Below are positions 8,032-19,213 of a stretch of DNA of 64,000 nt, piece after piece. Position 1 is the first letter of the stretch; each line of letters opens with the position of its first letter. The stretch comes from Paenibacillus caui. Its GTDB lineage: Bacteria > Bacillota > Bacilli > Paenibacillales > Paenibacillaceae. Below the pieces are notes generated by a model, which saw nothing but the letters and a program-made list of their open reading frames with translations, did no database searches and was not told the origin of the DNA. A program made the translations under genes and the position numbers. The stretch lies in assembly GCF_019904135.1 (NCBI RefSeq), contig NZ_JAIOGQ010000025.1, forward strand, positions 1 to 64,000. Reading direction: 5' to 3'.

Positions 8032-8397
8032 TTAAGCACGGTCGACCAGTTCCAAGTAAACGATTGGAGCTGCGTCACCACGACGAGGTCCCAGCTTCAA
8101 AATACGAGTGTATCCGCCTGGACGCTCATTGTAGCGAGGTGCAATTTCGGAGAAGAGCTTTTGGATCGCATCCTGCTCTCCATCAATGGATTCGCGACGA
8201 ACGTATGCAGCCACTTGACGGCGTGCATGCAGATCTCCACGCTTAGCTTTAGTGATCAGCTTCTCAGCGATTGAACGAACTTCCTTCGCTTTCGCTTCGG
8301 TAGTTTCAATGCGCTCATACAGGAACAGATCCGTTACCAAGTCGCGGAACAAAGCTTTACGCGCGCTCGAATCGCGTCCCAACTTTTGGTATGCCAT
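8032..8397 (-). CDS. rplQ: 50S ribosomal protein L17
   Basis: 121 residues, the short Bacillales form. It begins [20 protein letters not shown] and ends in [16 protein letters not shown]17 lines the outside of the exit tunnel. It is the last gene of the alpha operon, 40 bases after rpoA, and a terminator follows. Confidence 0.98.
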   Translation of the reverse strand: MAYQKLGRDSSARKALFRDLVTDLFLYERIETTEAKAKEVRSIAEKLITKAKRGDLHARRQVAAYVRRESIDGEQDAIQKLFSEIAPRYNERPGGYTRILKLGPRRGDAAPIVYLELVDRA

Positions 8398-8437
8398 GTT
8401 TTTCCCTCCCTTGTGTACAACTTAAGACGAAAGAATA

Positions 8438-9382
8438 TTACTCTTCTGAACGAAGACCGAGCCCAAGCTCCTGAAGCTTCTCCTGAACTTCTTCCAAAGA
8501 CTTGCGACCCAGGTTGCGCACCTTCATCATATCTTCTTCAGATTTCGTAGTAAGCTCCTGAACGGTATTAATACCTGCACGTTTCAGACAGTTATAGGAC
8601 CGTACCGAGAGATCCAGTTCTTCGATCGTCATTTCAAGCACTTTTTCTTTCTTGTCTTCTTCCTTCTCAACCATGATCTCCGCATCTTTGGCTTCATCCG
8701 TCAAACCAACGAACAGGTAAAGATGCTCGGTAAGGATCTTCGCTCCGAGGCTTACCGCTTCTTCCGGACGAATACTTCCGTCCGTCCAAACCTCCATGGT
8801 GAGTTTGTCGTAGTTCGTCACTTGTCCGACACGCGTGTTCTCGATGACGTAGTTCACACGTGAAATCGGAGTATAGATCGAATCGACGGGAATGACACCG
8901 ATCGGTTGATCCTCACGTTTATTCTTGTCAGCCTGCACATAGCCGCGTCCGCGGCCGGCGAAGATACGCATGTGAAGTCTGGATCCTGGACCAAGCGTAG
9001 CAAGATGCAGGTCCGGATTCAGAATTTCCACATCGCTGTCCGCACGAATATCACCTGCAGTGACAACCCCCTCACCCTCAGCATCGATTTCGAGCACTTT
9101 CTCCTCGTCCGAATGAATTTTGAGCGAGAGAGCTTTCAGGTTCAGAATGATTTCCGTAACGTCTTCCTTTACGCCAGGAATCGTCGAGAATTCATGAAGA
9201 ACACCATCGATTTGAACCGAAGTAACCGCAGCACCTGGCAAAGAGGACAACAGAATCCGCCGAAGCGAGTTTCCGAGAGTCGTGCCGTATCCCCGCTCAA
9301 GCGGTTCTACAACGAACTTTCCATAGGTACCGTTATCGTTAACATCTACGGTTTCAATTTTTGGCTTTTCGATTTCTATCAC
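8438..9382 (-). CDS. rpoA: DNA-directed RNA polymerase subunit alpha
   Basis: 314 residues. The N-terminal dimerisation domain carries [22 protein letters not shown]. An acidic/lysine linker near 232-245 leads to the C-terminal domain, which contains [15 protein letters not shown] and [10 protein letters not shown], the helices that touch UP elements and activators. Alpha dimers nucleate RNA polymerase assembly with the RpoB and RpoC products encoded elsewhere in this window. The 129-base gap before it contains an extended -10 like element. Confidence 0.98.
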   Translation of the reverse strand: MIEIEKPKIETVDVNDNGTYGKFVVEPLERGYGTTLGNSLRRILLSSLPGAAVTSVQIDGVLHEFSTIPGVKEDVTEIILNLKALSLKIHSDEEKVLEIDAEGEGVVTAGDIRADSDVEILNPDLHLATLGPGSRLHMRIFAGRGRGYVQADKNKREDQPIGVIPVDSIYTPISRVNYVIENTRVGQVTNYDKLTMEVWTDGSIRPEEAVSLGAKILTEHLYLFVGLTDEAKDAEIMVEKEEDKKEKVLEMTIEELDLSVRSYNCLKRAGINTVQELTTKSEEDMMKVRNLGRKSLEEVQEKLQELGLGLRSEE

Positions 9383-9482
9383 TGCATTACCCTCCTTCGA
9401 AGCGTCGCTCCTTATGAAACTCTACCTGCGAGTCAGTTCATGTAGTATGCCTAAACATCCATTGTTTCCAAATCCTGATGCC

Positions 9483-9491
9483 GTTATACCA
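9483..9491 (-). promoter_or_regulatory. Possible internal extended -10 promoter for rpoA
   Basis: TGGTATAAC on the minus strand in the rpsK-rpoA gap. No convincing -35. The same core occurs before rpmJ and mrp. Confidence 0.35.
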
Positions 9492-9511
9492 CACTAAAGG
9501 CTGGCTTCTGG

Positions 9512-9907
9512 TTAGACGCGACGGCGTTTTGGAGGACGGCACCCGTTATGCGGGATTGGCGTAACGTCTTTAATCATGTTAACTTCGAGGCCTGCAGCTT
9601 GAAGCGAGCGGATCGCAGCTTCACGGCCGGCGCCAGGACCTTTAACCATAACTTCGACGGTTTTCATGCCATGTTCCATTGCAGCTTTGGCAGCAGATTC
9701 AGCAGCCATTTGTGCAGCAAACGGAGTAGATTTCCGGGATCCTTTGAAACCAAGACCGCCTGAGCTTGCCCAGGAAATCGCGTTCCCATGAGGGTCGGTA
9801 ATCGTAACAATCGTATTATTGAAAGTGGAACGAATGTGTGCCACTCCAGATTCAATATTTTTACGGTCACGGCGTTTTGTACGTACGACTTTTTTTGGTT
9901 TAGCCAT
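9512..9907 (-). CDS. rpsK: 30S ribosomal protein S11
   Basis: 131 residues with the basic start [33 protein letters not shown] and the conserved end [19 protein letters not shown]11 sits on the platform near the Shine-Dalgarno helix. It lies 19 bases after rpsM in the usual alpha operon order. Confidence 0.98.
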   Translation of the reverse strand: MAKPKKVVRTKRRDRKNIESGVAHIRSTFNNTIVTITDPHGNAISWASSGGLGFKGSRKSTPFAAQMAAESAAKAAMEHGMKTVEVMVKGPGAGREAAIRSLQAAGLEVNMIKDVTPIPHNGCRPPKRRRV

Positions 9908-9926
9908 TGTCTGTTATCCCCCCTTC

Positions 9927-10295
9927 TTATTTCTTCTTGTTCGCTACAGTACGACGAGGACCCTTGCGAGTACGGGCATTCGTTTTCGTACGTTGTCCAC
10001 GAACAGGCAGGCCACGACGGTGACGCACACCGCGGTAGCATCCGATTTCGATCAAACGTTTAATATTCAAGGAAATTTCACGACGCAGGTCACCTTCTAC
10101 CTTAACCGCTTTGTCGATCGTTTCACGTAATTTGCTCACTTCATCTTCCGTCAAATCCCGAACGCGAGTGTCCGGGTTGATGCCTGTTTCTTTCAAAATT
10201 TTCTGAGAAGTCGTCTTACCGATTCCGAAAATGTAAGTCAAGGCGATCTCAACGCGCTTATCACGTGGCAAATCCACTCCAGCTATACGTGCCAT
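9927..10295 (-). CDS. rpsM: 30S ribosomal protein S13
   Basis: 122 residues. [25 protein letters not shown] at the start, the helix-two-turn-helix region and the basic tail [14 protein letters not shown] are typical. S13 forms the head bridges to the 50S subunit and touches the P-site tRNA through its tail. The leading ATG follows AAGGGGGTG. Confidence 0.98.
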   Translation of the reverse strand: MARIAGVDLPRDKRVEIALTYIFGIGKTTSQKILKETGINPDTRVRDLTEDEVSKLRETIDKAVKVEGDLRREISLNIKRLIEIGCYRGVRHRRGLPVRGQRTKTNARTRKGPRRTVANKKK

Positions 10296-10318
10296 TTTAC
10301 GCTACACCCCCTTCTTAA

Positions 10319-10629
<311 letters not shown>

Positions 10630-10845
10630 CTATTTACGGTAAGTGATACGACCTTTGGTCAGATCATAAGGTGATAATTGTACGACCACTTTATCTCCTG
10701 TCAGAATACGAATGAAGTGCATCCGCAGCTTACCGGAAACATGGGCAAGGATTTGATGACCGTTCTCAAGCTCTACCTTAAAAGTAGCATTCGGCAACGG
10801 TTCAATGACCGTACCTTCGACTTCAATGACATCTTCTTTGGCCAA
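10630..10845 (-). CDS. infA: Translation initiation factor IF-1
   Basis: 71 residues, a single S1-like OB fold: [28 protein letters not shown], then [17 protein letters not shown]. It binds the ribosomal A site during initiation. The start is TTG at 10845, fixed by AAAGGAG 7 bases upstream and by the invariant AKED beginning; longer readings lack support. Its start is 3 bases from the stop of the KOW-domain gene, suggesting coupled translation. Confidence 0.97.
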   Translation of the reverse strand: MAKEDVIEVEGTVIEPLPNATFKVELENGHQILAHVSGKLRMHFIRILTGDKVVVQLSPYDLTKGRITYRK

Positions 10846-10847
10846 AG

Positions 10848-11165
10848 TCAGTCTCCTTTCTCTTCGGTTATAGTATCGGTGAATCGAGTGAACGATATAA
10901 CTGCATGACGCAATTTCCCGTTCGTTACCCGACCGCTTTCTCTTAAACTGTTTACAACCTCTTCGCTGATCCACGGCAGAAGCTGCAGGTGCTGCAAGTT
11001 TTTACGCTTCGCCTGATCGAACTTTCGTTTGTTGCCATCGGCAATGCGGACAAACTTCTCATCCATCCGTTCAACGATAACCCCGTAGATACCAGCGTCT
11101 TTTCCCTTCAGCACCCTCACCATTTGACCGATCTGCGCATCTCTATAATCTGTCAAACACTTCAC
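10848..11165 (-). CDS. KOW-domain RNA-binding protein (YbzG-like)
   Basis: About 105 residues. The N-terminal half, [22 protein letters not shown], is a KOW motif like those of L14e, L24 and NusG. The C-terminal half is basic ([16 protein letters not shown]) and then helical. B. subtilis has a similar small gene, ybzG, between map and infA. A ribosome-associated or RNA-binding role is likely but untested. The start is uncertain: GTG 11165 directly follows the map stop, while TTG 11156 has GGTGA at better spacing. Confidence 0.8.
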   Translation of the reverse strand: MKCLTDYRDAQIGQMVRVLKGKDAGIYGVIVERMDEKFVRIADGNKRKFDQAKRKNLQHLQLLPWISEEVVNSLRESGRVTNGKLRHAVISFTRFTDTITEEKGD

Positions 11166-11918
11166 CTACGCATTCAGCTTTGTGAGTATTTCCATACCGT
11201 CCTTCGTCACAGCTACCGTATGCTCAAAGTGCGCGCACAGAGATCCGTCAACCGTCACGACAGTCCAATTGTCCTCAAGCGTTCTTACATAACGCTTTCC
11301 GGCATTAACCATCGGTTCTATGGCAAGCGCCATGCCTGGCTTCAGCCTTGGTCCGCGATCCGGTACGCCATAATTCGGAATTTGCGGCTCCTCATGCAGC
11401 TTAGTTCCTATGCCGTGTCCGACATATTCCCTAACCACCGAAAAACCTGCATCCTCAATATAGCGCTGGATAGCATGAGATATTGTAAACAAGCGAACAT
11501 CCGGTTTGACAAGCTCGAGGCCTGCGTACAGAGAACCTTCCGTGACTTCGAGAAGTCTCTTAGCTTCATCCGATATCCGCCCGACCGGGTAGGTCCAGGC
11601 AGAATCGCCATGGTAACCACGGTACTCTGCGCCGATATCAAGACTGATGATGTCGCCTTCGTTTAATACGCGTTTGCCGGGAAATCCATGCACCAACTCT
11701 TCGTTAACCGAAGCACAAATGCTGTAAGGAAAACCGTTATAGTCTTTAAAAGATGGCACAGCGCCTTGGCTGCGAATGTACTTGTCGGCGATTTGATCGA
11801 GTTCTCCCGTCGTAATACCCGGCTCGATCGCTTGTGCCAAGATTCGGTGCGATTCCGCAACGATCCGCCCTGCTTCTCTCATAAAGCCTAGTTCCGTTTC
11901 GGATTTACAAATGATCAT
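11166..11918 (-). CDS. map: Methionine aminopeptidase, type I
   Basis: 250 residues. It removes the initiator methionine from nascent proteins. The dinuclear metal ligands can be recognised: D in SLDIGAEY, D in YHGDSAW, H in YVGHGIG, E in AIEPMVN and the final E in HFEHTVAV. It lacks the zinc-finger extension of some type I enzymes. It follows adk after 5 bases, the typical secY-adk-map order. Confidence 0.98.
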   Translation of the reverse strand: MIICKSETELGFMREAGRIVAESHRILAQAIEPGITTGELDQIADKYIRSQGAVPSFKDYNGFPYSICASVNEELVHGFPGKRVLNEGDIISLDIGAEYRGYHGDSAWTYPVGRISDEAKRLLEVTEGSLYAGLELVKPDVRLFTISHAIQRYIEDAGFSVVREYVGHGIGTKLHEEPQIPNYGVPDRGPRLKPGMALAIEPMVNAGKRYVRTLEDNWTVVTVDGSLCAHFEHTVAVTKDGMEILTKLNA

Positions 11919-11923
11919 TACAC

Positions 11924-12571
<648 letters not shown>

Positions 12572-12615
12572 TTATCGCTCCCTCTTTTGACTAACACCGC
12601 TGCATGAAACAGCAC

Positions 12616-12666
12616 GATAGGTGCCAGGCGAGATCGTGCTTAATGAACTCGCGCCTGGAACCTATC
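12616..12666 (-). repeat. Long inverted repeat between secY and adk
   Basis: GATAGGT with ACCTATC, then CCAGGCG with CGCCTGG, then further pairing to CTCG gives a stem of about 18 bp with small mismatches and a loop of about 15 bases. There is no T run on the minus side. On the plus side CTATTTTTT follows. It may be an RNA-processing or attenuating element between two essential genes. Confidence 0.7.
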
Positions 12667-12668
12667 GC

Positions 12669-13967
12669 CTATTTTTTAATAAAACCTTTGTAATGCCGTT
12701 TGATCAATTGGCTCTCGATCTGCTTCATCGTATCCAGCGCTACACCGACGACGATGAGCAGCGAAGTACCCCCGATTTGCACCGACTGCGGCAGCTTAGC
12801 CAACGCTCCGAATACTACCGGAAGGATGGAGACCACGGCAAGGAACACCGCACCGGTCATTGTCAAACGAGACATAACCCGTATCAGGTACTTCTCCGTT
12901 GTTTTACCAGGACGAATCCCAGGAATGTAACCGCCATTCTTCTTCATCTGATCCGCCATTTGGGTCGGATTCATCTGAACGAAGGTGTAGAAGAAGGTAA
13001 AGCCGATGATCATGATGACGTACAGTACAATACCAAGCGGATCGCTGAGTCTCAAATTAGTGGTAATCCACTTCGCCCAACCGTGTGTTGACCAGAAGTT
13101 CGCGATAATGACCGGGAACTGCAGCAGCGATGAAGCGAAGATTACCGGGATAACACCAGCCGCATTGATCTTCAGCGGAATGTGGGTGTTCTGTCCGCCA
13201 TACATTTTGTTGCCAACAACACGTTTAGCGTACTGTACAGGAATTTTCCGGATGGCCTGCTGTATATATACAACGCCTATTACAATCAGAACACAGATGA
13301 TCAGAATGATCACTGACTTCATGGTATTGTAGAAGACTTGGCCTTCTTTAATGAAATCGGAAGTTGCTATCGATTGAATGTGTTGAGGGATTGCCGCGAC
13401 GATCCCGGCAAAGATAATGAGCGAAATCCCGTTGCCGATTCCCTTCTCGGTAATTTGCTCACCGAGCCACATCAGGAACGCTGTACCGGCTGTCAATACG
13501 ATTGCGATGAGCAGATAGTCCACAAACGTTGCATTCGGAACCATCTCGGTACCATACAGGCGGTTAAACCCGATGGCCATCGCAAAGGATTGGATCAAGC
13601 CGAGCACGATCGTAGCATAGCGAGTCAATTGAGTCGATTTCTTCTTCCCTTGTTCACCTTGTTTAGCCCATTCTGCCAACTTCGGAATGACATCCATCGA
13701 CAGGAGCTGTACGATGATGGATGCAGTAATATATGGCAAGATCCCCACAGCGAAAATCGAGAAGTTCTTAAGAGCGCCACCCGAGAATGTGCTCAAAAGC
13801 CCAAACAGCTCGCTGCCGGGGTTATCTACGGAGTTAAATACTTCTTTATTAACTCCCGGTACCGGTACGAAAGTACCGATCCGGTAAATAATAAAGATGA
13901 ACAGCGTAAATAGGATCCGGTTACGGAGTTCCGTCACATGCCATATATTCTTAACCGTCTTAAACAT
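12669..13967 (-). CDS. secY: Preprotein translocase subunit SecY
   Basis: 432 residues with ten predicted membrane helices. It forms the Sec channel with the secE product encoded at 50089-50280. Recognisable parts are RNRILFTLFIFIIYRIGTFVPVPG at the N terminus, the plug region SGGALKNFSIFAVGILPYI, and QMNPTQMADQMKKNGGYIPGIRPGK in the cytosolic C5 loop that contacts ribosome and SecA. Its ATG overlaps the rplO stop (TAATG), implying translational coupling. Confidence 0.98.
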   Translation of the reverse strand: MFKTVKNIWHVTELRNRILFTLFIFIIYRIGTFVPVPGVNKEVFNSVDNPGSELFGLLSTFSGGALKNFSIFAVGILPYITASIIVQLLSMDVIPKLAEWAKQGEQGKKKSTQLTRYATIVLGLIQSFAMAIGFNRLYGTEMVPNATFVDYLLIAIVLTAGTAFLMWLGEQITEKGIGNGISLIIFAGIVAAIPQHIQSIATSDFIKEGQVFYNTMKSVIILIICVLIVIGVVYIQQAIRKIPVQYAKRVVGNKMYGGQNTHIPLKINAAGVIPVIFASSLLQFPVIIANFWSTHGWAKWITTNLRLSDPLGIVLYVIMIIGFTFFYTFVQMNPTQMADQMKKNGGYIPGIRPGKTTEKYLIRVMSRLTMTGAVFLAVVSILPVVFGALAKLPQSVQIGGTSLLIVVGVALDTMKQIESQLIKRHYKGFIKK

Positions 13968-14407
13968 TAGATCACCTCGGTTTTACCGCCGGCAGCCTCG
14001 ATTTTCTCTACCGCAGATTGAGAGAACTTGTTCGCCTTAACAGTCAATTTGACAGTGATTTCGCCATTGCCCAGGATTTTGATTCCGCTCTTTGCGTCCT
14101 TCACAATCCCTTGTGCAATAAGCAGCTCAGGAGTAACTTCCGTATCCGCAGCAAAGCTGTTCAGAGTATCCAGGTTCACAATCGCATACTCTTTGCGAGT
14201 AGGATTGACGAAACCGCGTTTTGGCAAGCGACGATACAGAGGGTTTTGGCCGCCTTCGAAGCCTGGACGAACACCACCACCGGAGCGGGCGTTCTGACCT
14301 TTGTGACCACGGGAAGACGTCTTACCCATACCGCTACTTGTACCGCGACCTACACGTTTGCGCTCTTTACGGGAACCAGGAGCTGGAGAAAGTTCATGTA
14401 ACTTCAT
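13967..14407 (-). CDS. rplO: 50S ribosomal protein L15
   Basis: 146 residues. The glycine/arginine-rich start [32 protein letters not shown] reaches into the 50S interior. ATG 14407 is chosen over 14419 because AAGGAGG lies 11 bases upstream. The C-terminal half contains the conserved AxGGKTE-type end (AAGGKTEVI). Confidence 0.98.
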   Translation of the reverse strand: MKLHELSPAPGSRKERKRVGRGTSSGMGKTSSRGHKGQNARSGGGVRPGFEGGQNPLYRRLPKRGFVNPTRKEYAIVNLDTLNSFAADTEVTPELLIAQGIVKDAKSGIKILGNGEITVKLTVKANKFSQSAVEKIEAAGGKTEVI

Positions 14408-14451
14408 CGTTCGTTGCACCTCCTTATTAAATGTCAGTAATTCCTTGAAGC

Positions 14452-14637
14452 CTAGTCTTGAATTTCTTCTACTTTAACCAAGTGATTCACCTGGTTGATC
14501 ATGCCGCGAACCGCAGCATTATCGTTGTGAGTCACGGATTGGTTGATTTTACGAAGACCCAAAGTCTTAACCGTAGTGCGTTGGTTCTCCGGACGGCCGA
14601 TCAAACTCCGTACGAGGGTAATTTGAAGTTTTGCCAC
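14452..14637 (-). CDS. rpmD: 50S ribosomal protein L30
   Basis: 61 residues: [32 protein letters not shown] and [14 protein letters not shown]. The start is GTG 14637, placed 8 bases after AAGGAGG; the longer frame to 14697 has no ribosome binding site and overlaps rpsE. Confidence 0.97.
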   Translation of the reverse strand: MAKLQITLVRSLIGRPENQRTTVKTLGLRKINQSVTHNDNAAVRGMINQVNHLVKVEEIQD

Positions 14638-14650
14638 TTGGATTCCCTCC

Positions 14651-15148
14651 TTAACCGAGAAGTTCTTCGACGGTTTTACCGCGTAATTTCGCCACATCTT
14701 CAGCGCGTTTCAGACGGGACAAGCCCTCCAAAGTCGCGTTGACCATGTTGATGGAATTCGAAGAACCTAAAGATTTTGTCAAAATGTCGCCTACACCGGC
14801 AAGCTCAAGCACTGCACGAACCGGCCCGCCAGCGATAACCCCGGTACCTTCCGATGCCGGCTTTAACAGTACGCGACCTGCTCCGAAGTGACCTGTAACA
14901 AGGTGAGGAATGGTAGTACCAACGAGTGGCACATGAACCAAGTTCTTCTTCGCATCCTCAATGCCTTTACGGATCGCGTCCGGAACTTCGCCCGCTTTAC
15001 CAATACCAGCGCCTACCCAGCCTTTGCCGTCGCCGACAACAACCAGTGCGCTGAAGCTGAAACGACGTCCGCCTTTAACTACTTTAGCTACGCGGTTAAT
15101 ATTTACAACTCTTTCAGTCAGTTCTAAAGTGTTCGGATCTACACGCAA
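14651..15148 (-). CDS. rpsE: 30S ribosomal protein S5
   Basis: 165 residues. [24 protein letters not shown] and [20 protein letters not shown] are diagnostic. S5 helps decoding fidelity and mRNA unwinding at the entry channel. The VKGGRRF loop, where spectinomycin resistance changes arise in other bacteria, looks wild type. Confidence 0.98.
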   Translation of the reverse strand: MRVDPNTLELTERVVNINRVAKVVKGGRRFSFSALVVVGDGKGWVGAGIGKAGEVPDAIRKGIEDAKKNLVHVPLVGTTIPHLVTGHFGAGRVLLKPASEGTGVIAGGPVRAVLELAGVGDILTKSLGSSNSINMVNATLEGLSRLKRAEDVAKLRGKTVEELLG

Positions 15149-15175
15149 GTCGTTAACCTCCTTTTGAGTAATGTC

Positions 15176-15544
15176 TTAGAATTCAAGGCCTGCTTCGCGA
15201 GCTGCGTCAGCCAGCGCTTGAATACGTCCATGGTACAAGTATCCTCCGCGGTCGAATACCACGTTCTTGAAACCTTTATCTTGAGCACGCTTAGCCAGCA
15301 AAGCTCCTACTTTACGAGCGGAATCAACGTTGCCGCCGTTACCGATCTCTTTAGCCAGTTCTTTATCCACAGTCGATGCGGAAGCAAGCGTTACGCCGGC
15401 TACGTCATCGATCAATTGTGCATAGATGTGTTTCTCGGAACGATAAACGTTCAGTCTTGGACGCTCACCAGTTCCTTCAACTTTCTTCCGCACACGCAGA
15501 TGTCTTTTCAGACGCGCTTTGTTCTTATCACCTTTTGTGATCAT
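15176..15544 (-). CDS. rplR: 50S ribosomal protein L18
   Basis: 122 residues. [26 protein letters not shown] is the 5S rRNA-binding start, and the end is [29 protein letters not shown]18 carries 5S rRNA into the 50S subunit together with L5, encoded at 16857. A 79-base gap separates it from rplF. Confidence 0.98.
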   Translation of the reverse strand: MITKGDKNKARLKRHLRVRKKVEGTGERPRLNVYRSEKHIYAQLIDDVAGVTLASASTVDKELAKEIGNGGNVDSARKVGALLAKRAQDKGFKNVVFDRGGYLYHGRIQALADAAREAGLEF

Positions 15545-15623
15545 GAGTTCCCTTTCACTCCCTTCGGATTACCATACAAGCATACTGACATTAAAAAGCC
15601 AGAGGGGGTTACGGTAAAGAAGC

Positions 15624-16166
15624 TTATTTCTTCTTACCGGCTTTACCCTCTTTGCGGATAATGCGTTCGCCTTCATACTTAATCCCTTTGCCCTTGTAAG
15701 GCTCAGGTTCACGTACGGAGCGGATTTTGGCAGCGTATGCGCCTACGCGCTCTTTATCGATACCTTTAACGATAATTTTCGTGTTAGAAGGTACTTCGAA
15801 CTCGATGCCTGCTTCAGGCGTAATTTCAACCGGATGGGAATATCCTACGTTAAGCACGATTTTATCGCCGGATTTGCTTGCGCGGTATCCGACCCCAACC
15901 AGCTCAAGAGATTTCGAGAAACCTTCGGTTACACCGCTCACCATGTTGTTCACAACACTGCGTGTTGTGCCATGCAGGGAACGATGCAATTTATTGTCAG
16001 AAGGACGTTCGATGTGGATCGCGTTCTCTTCGATCGTTACCTTCATGTCTTTATGAAGCTCACGGGAAAGGGTACCTTTAGGACCTTTAACCGTAATGAC
16101 AGTGTTATCGAGTGTGATATTCACACCACTTGGTACTGTTATTGGTTTGCGACCAATACGGGACAT
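15624..16166 (-). CDS. rplF: 50S ribosomal protein L6
   Basis: 180 residues, two similar alpha/beta halves. It starts [14 protein letters not shown] and ends [29 protein letters not shown] 16166 is 8 bases after AAGGAGG. L6 lies near the sarcin-ricin loop and the factor-binding site. Confidence 0.98.
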   Translation of the reverse strand: MSRIGRKPITVPSGVNITLDNTVITVKGPKGTLSRELHKDMKVTIEENAIHIERPSDNKLHRSLHGTTRSVVNNMVSGVTEGFSKSLELVGVGYRASKSGDKIVLNVGYSHPVEITPEAGIEFEVPSNTKIIVKGIDKERVGAYAAKIRSVREPEPYKGKGIKYEGERIIRKEGKAGKKK

Positions 16167-16196
16167 TTGCTGCACCTCCTTGTTTTGTGACGTTAA

Positions 16197-16595
16197 TTAC
16201 CAAACGTAGCAGACAACTTCGCCGCCGGCTTTGGACTGGCGAGCCTCTTTATCGGTCATAACTCCCTTGGAAGTAGAGATAATCGCGATTCCCAAACCGC
16301 CGAGTACACGCGGAACTTCATTGCTCTTTGTGTAAACGCGAAGGCCTGGTTTACTGATTCTCTTGAGTCCAGTGATAACGCGCTCGTTGTTAGGGCCGTA
16401 TTTCAGGAAAATACGGATAAGCCCTTGTTTGTTGTCTTCGATATATTCCGCATCACGAATAAAACCTTCACGCTTCAAAATTTCAGCGATTTGTTTTTTA
16501 ATCGTCGAAGCAGGCAGTTCCACGGTTTCGTGACGCACAGTGTTGGCGTTGCGAATACGTGTAAGCATATCTGCAATAGGATCTGACATAGTCAT
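16197..16595 (-). CDS. rpsH: 30S ribosomal protein S8
   Basis: 132 residues. [15 protein letters not shown] and [27 protein letters not shown] are typical. S8 binds the central domain of 16S rRNA; in E. coli it represses the spc operon at its rplE site, and no equivalent was sought here. Two ATGs stand 6 bases apart; 16595 has 9-base spacing from AAGGAGG. Confidence 0.98.
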   Translation of the reverse strand: MTMSDPIADMLTRIRNANTVRHETVELPASTIKKQIAEILKREGFIRDAEYIEDNKQGLIRIFLKYGPNNERVITGLKRISKPGLRVYTKSNEVPRVLGGLGIAIISTSKGVMTDKEARQSKAGGEVVCYVW

Positions 16596-16626
16596 TCGTG
16601 TAAACCTCCTTCCCGTTGTTGATTGT

Positions 16627-16812
16627 TTACCAGCTTGCTTTTTTCACGCCAGGAATCTGGCCTTTATAAGCTAATTCGCGGAAACAAATTCTGCAAATTT
16701 TGTATTTTTGCAATACTGAATGTGGACGACCGCAACGTTCGCAACGTGTATATGCTCTTACTTTGAACTTAGGCGCACGTTGTTGTTTTACTTTCATCGA
16801 AGTTTTTGCCAC
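16627..16812 (-). CDS. rpsN: 30S ribosomal protein S14 type Z
   Basis: 61 residues, the short zinc-binding form. Four cysteines stand in CERCGRPH and CRICFREL, and the end is [11 protein letters not shown]. Many Firmicutes keep a second, zinc-free S14 elsewhere that Zur controls; none is in this window. It sits in the usual place between rplE and rpsH. Confidence 0.98.
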   Translation of the reverse strand: MAKTSMKVKQQRAPKFKVRAYTRCERCGRPHSVLQKYKICRICFRELAYKGQIPGVKKASW

Positions 16813-16856
16813 TTTAGCCTGACACCTCCCAATTGGTTTCGGCGATTCTAATTTTC

Positions 16857-17399
16857 TTACTTAGCGAAAGGCATTCCGAGTGATGCGAGCAGTTCGCGGG
16901 ACTCTTCGTCCGTCTTCGCTGTAGTTACAATAACAATATCCATACCGCGCACTTTATCAACTTTATCGTACTCGATCTCAGGGAAGATCAATTGTTCCTT
17001 AAGGCCGAGCGTGTAGTTGCCGCGTCCGTCAAACGCTTTGGTCGACACGCCGTGGAAGTCACGAACGCGAGGAAGCGTTACGTTGAACAGTTTGTCAAGG
17101 AAGTAGTACATGCGCTCGCCGCGAAGCGTTACCTTCACACCGATCGGCATGTTCTCACGAAGCTTAAATCCAGCGATGGATTTCTTCGCTCTGGTGATAA
17201 CCGGTTTTTGACCGGAGATCAGCTGCAGATCATTAACGGCTGCATCAAGCACCTTCGAGTTGGAAACGGCGTCGCCTACACCCATGTTAATAACGACTTT
17301 CTCGATTTTTGGCACTTGCATTACAGATGTATAGTTAAACTTTTGAATCAAAGCAGGTGTTACTTCCTTCAGGAATCGTTCTTTAAGTCTTGCTGCCAT
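16857..17399 (-). CDS. rplE: 50S ribosomal protein L5
   Basis: 180 residues. [19 protein letters not shown] and [21 protein letters not shown] are family markers. L5 binds 5S rRNA and bridges to S13 in the small-subunit head. The ATG has AAGGAGG a few bases upstream, and the gene follows rplX after 32 bases. Confidence 0.98.
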   Translation of the reverse strand: MAARLKERFLKEVTPALIQKFNYTSVMQVPKIEKVVINMGVGDAVSNSKVLDAAVNDLQLISGQKPVITRAKKSIAGFKLRENMPIGVKVTLRGERMYYFLDKLFNVTLPRVRDFHGVSTKAFDGRGNYTLGLKEQLIFPEIEYDKVDKVRGMDIVIVTTAKTDEESRELLASLGMPFAK

Positions 17400-17431
17400 G
17401 AATCATGGACCTCCTTTCTTACACAGGTGGA

Positions 17432-17785
17432 TTAATCGATCACTTCACCGGATCGTTTAGCTACACGCACTTTTTTACCGTTGTCCAATACTTTGTAACC
17501 GATACGGGTTACTTTTCCGCTCTTAGGATCAACGTGCATAACGTTAGATACGTGAATTGGAGCTTCTTTCTCAATAATTCCGCCTTGCGGGTTCAGTTGG
17601 TTAGGCTTCTGGTGCTTCTTCACCAGGTTCACACCTTCTACCAGCACGCGGTTCTCACGAGGATAAGCAGCGATGACACGGCCTTTTTTGCCTTTGTCCT
17701 TACCGCTGATGACGATTACCGTGTCGTCTTTCTTCACGTGAAGTTTATTATTGTGAGACTCCAGAATCTTTTTCAGTCTAGGCAT
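17432..17785 (-). CDS. rplX: 50S ribosomal protein L24
   Basis: 117 residues. The KOW motif is near the N terminus ([20 protein letters not shown]), and the rest contains [14 protein letters not shown]-type sequence ([13 protein letters not shown]). L24 starts 50S assembly by binding the 5' region of 23S rRNA. Confidence 0.98.
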   Translation of the reverse strand: MPRLKKILESHNNKLHVKKDDTVIVISGKDKGKKGRVIAAYPRENRVLVEGVNLVKKHQKPNQLNPQGGIIEKEAPIHVSNVMHVDPKSGKVTRIGYKVLDNGKKVRVAKRSGEVID

Positions 17786-17866
17786 CTTTTACACCTCCAG
17801 TTTATCGGGGTCCCCGAAAAGCGCTTGGAATACGTCAAAGCCATACTCCACTTTTTGGGTTGTTCT

Positions 17867-18235
17867 TTAGATAACTTCCGGAGCCAAGGAAACGATTTTC
17901 ATGAAATCCTTGTCACGAAGTTCGCGGGCAACCGGTCCGAAAATACGTGTACCGCGTGGGCTCTTGTCTTCTTTAACAACAACCGCTGCATTTTCGTCAA
18001 ATGCGATATAGGATCCGTCTTTACGACGAACGGAACGTTTTGTACGAACAACAACCGCCTTAACTACGTCGCCTTTTTTGACAACGCCGCCTGGTGTTGC
18101 TTGTTTTACAGAACAAACGATCAGATCACCAATTTGCGCCGTGCGACGACCAGTACCGCCCAATACACGGATACACATCAATTCCTTCGCGCCGGAGTTG
18201 TCGGCTACCGCCAAACGTGTAAATGGTTGAATCAT
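17867..18235 (-). CDS. rplN: 50S ribosomal protein L14
   Basis: 122 residues: [34 protein letters not shown] and the end [17 protein letters not shown]14 forms intersubunit bridges and is where the silencing factor RsfS binds. The 81 bases between it and rplX hold no recognisable element. Confidence 0.98.
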   Translation of the reverse strand: MIQPFTRLAVADNSGAKELMCIRVLGGTGRRTAQIGDLIVCSVKQATPGGVVKKGDVVKAVVVRTKRSVRRKDGSYIAFDENAAVVVKEDKSPRGTRIFGPVARELRDKDFMKIVSLAPEVI

Positions 18236-18271
18236 TGAAATTTCCTCCTTTCAGCCTAAGCTACCGTACGA

Positions 18272-18535
18272 TCAGATAATAACCGCTTCTTCGACAATCT
18301 CAGCAAGTCTCCAGCGTTTGTCTTTGGACAAAGGACGAGTTTCAACGATTTTAACGGTGTCACCGATTTTCGCCGAATTGTTCTCATCATGCGCCTTAAA
18401 CTTTTTCGTATATTTAATACGCTTGTGGTACAAATCATGCTTCTTGTAAGTTTCTACAGCTACTACGATGGTTTTATCCATTTTGTCGCTGACCACTTTA
18501 CCAATTTGTACTCTACGGGCATTGCGTTCGCTCAT
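18272..18535 (-). CDS. rpsQ: 30S ribosomal protein S17
   Basis: 87 residues, OB fold: [26 protein letters not shown] and [20 protein letters not shown]. It is a primary binder of the 16S 5' domain. It follows rpmC in the standard order. Confidence 0.98.
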   Translation of the reverse strand: MSERNARRVQIGKVVSDKMDKTIVVAVETYKKHDLYHKRIKYTKKFKAHDENNSAKIGDTVKIVETRPLSKDKRWRLAEIVEEAVII

Positions 18536-18586
18536 GGTTGGCCTCCTTCCTGAATTCGAGCGCTGCTGACAGCAGCCTTGCTTTCA

Positions 18587-18787
18587 TTAACTGGAAATCC
18601 CAAGTTCTCTTTCACGTATTACGGTTTTAGCACGAGCTATTTCTCTGCGCACGTCACGGATCCGAGTCGGGTTATCAAGCTGACCTGTAGCCAATTGAAA
18701 ACGGAGATTAAAGAGTTCCTCTTTAAATCCGGCAATTTTTTGTTCGATCTCAGCAGTGGTTAAGTTGCGAAGTTCATTAGCTTTCAT
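18587..18787 (-). CDS. rpmC: 50S ribosomal protein L29
   Basis: 66 residues, two long helices: [20 protein letters not shown] and [23 protein letters not shown]29 lies at the exit tunnel next to the trigger factor and SRP site. Its ATG at 18787 lies inside the end of rplP, an 11-base overlap (ATGAAAGCTAA), so translation of the two is coupled. Confidence 0.97.
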   Translation of the reverse strand: MKANELRNLTTAEIEQKIAGFKEELFNLRFQLATGQLDNPTRIRDVRREIARAKTVIRERELGISS

Positions 18788-19211
18788 TTGCTTCACCACC
18801 CAATTCTTCACGTTTCACAAACTTTGTTTTGATCGGCAGTTTGTGGGCGGCAAGACGCATCGCTTCGCGAGCGATTTCCTCCGATACACCGGCAAGTTCA
18901 AACAGGATCTTGCCCGGTTTTACAACTGCGACCCATTTCTCTACGTTACCTTTACCGCTACCCATCCGGACCTCAAGAGGCTTTTGGGTAATCGGCTTGT
19001 CAGGGAAAATTTTAATCCATACTTTACCGCCACGCTTGATGTAACGAGTCATCGCGATACGCGCTGCTTCGATTTGACGGTTCGTGATCCATGTAGGTTC
19101 AACAGCTTGCAGGCCGTATTCGCCGAAGTTCAGCTCGGTGCCGCCTTTAGCTTGACCTCTAAGACTACCGCGTTGTTGTTTGCGGTGTTTTACACGTTTT
19201 GGTACCAACAT
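18777..19211 (-). CDS. rplP: 50S ribosomal protein L16
   Basis: 144 residues: [20 protein letters not shown], then [26 protein letters not shown]16 helps position the A-site tRNA and completes 50S assembly. It begins 2 bases after the rpsC stop and overlaps rpmC at its 3' end. Confidence 0.98.
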   Translation of the reverse strand: MLVPKRVKHRKQQRGSLRGQAKGGTELNFGEYGLQAVEPTWITNRQIEAARIAMTRYIKRGGKVWIKIFPDKPITQKPLEVRMGSGKGNVEKWVAVVKPGKILFELAGVSEEIAREAMRLAAHKLPIKTKFVKREELGGEANES

Positions 19212-19213
19212 GA

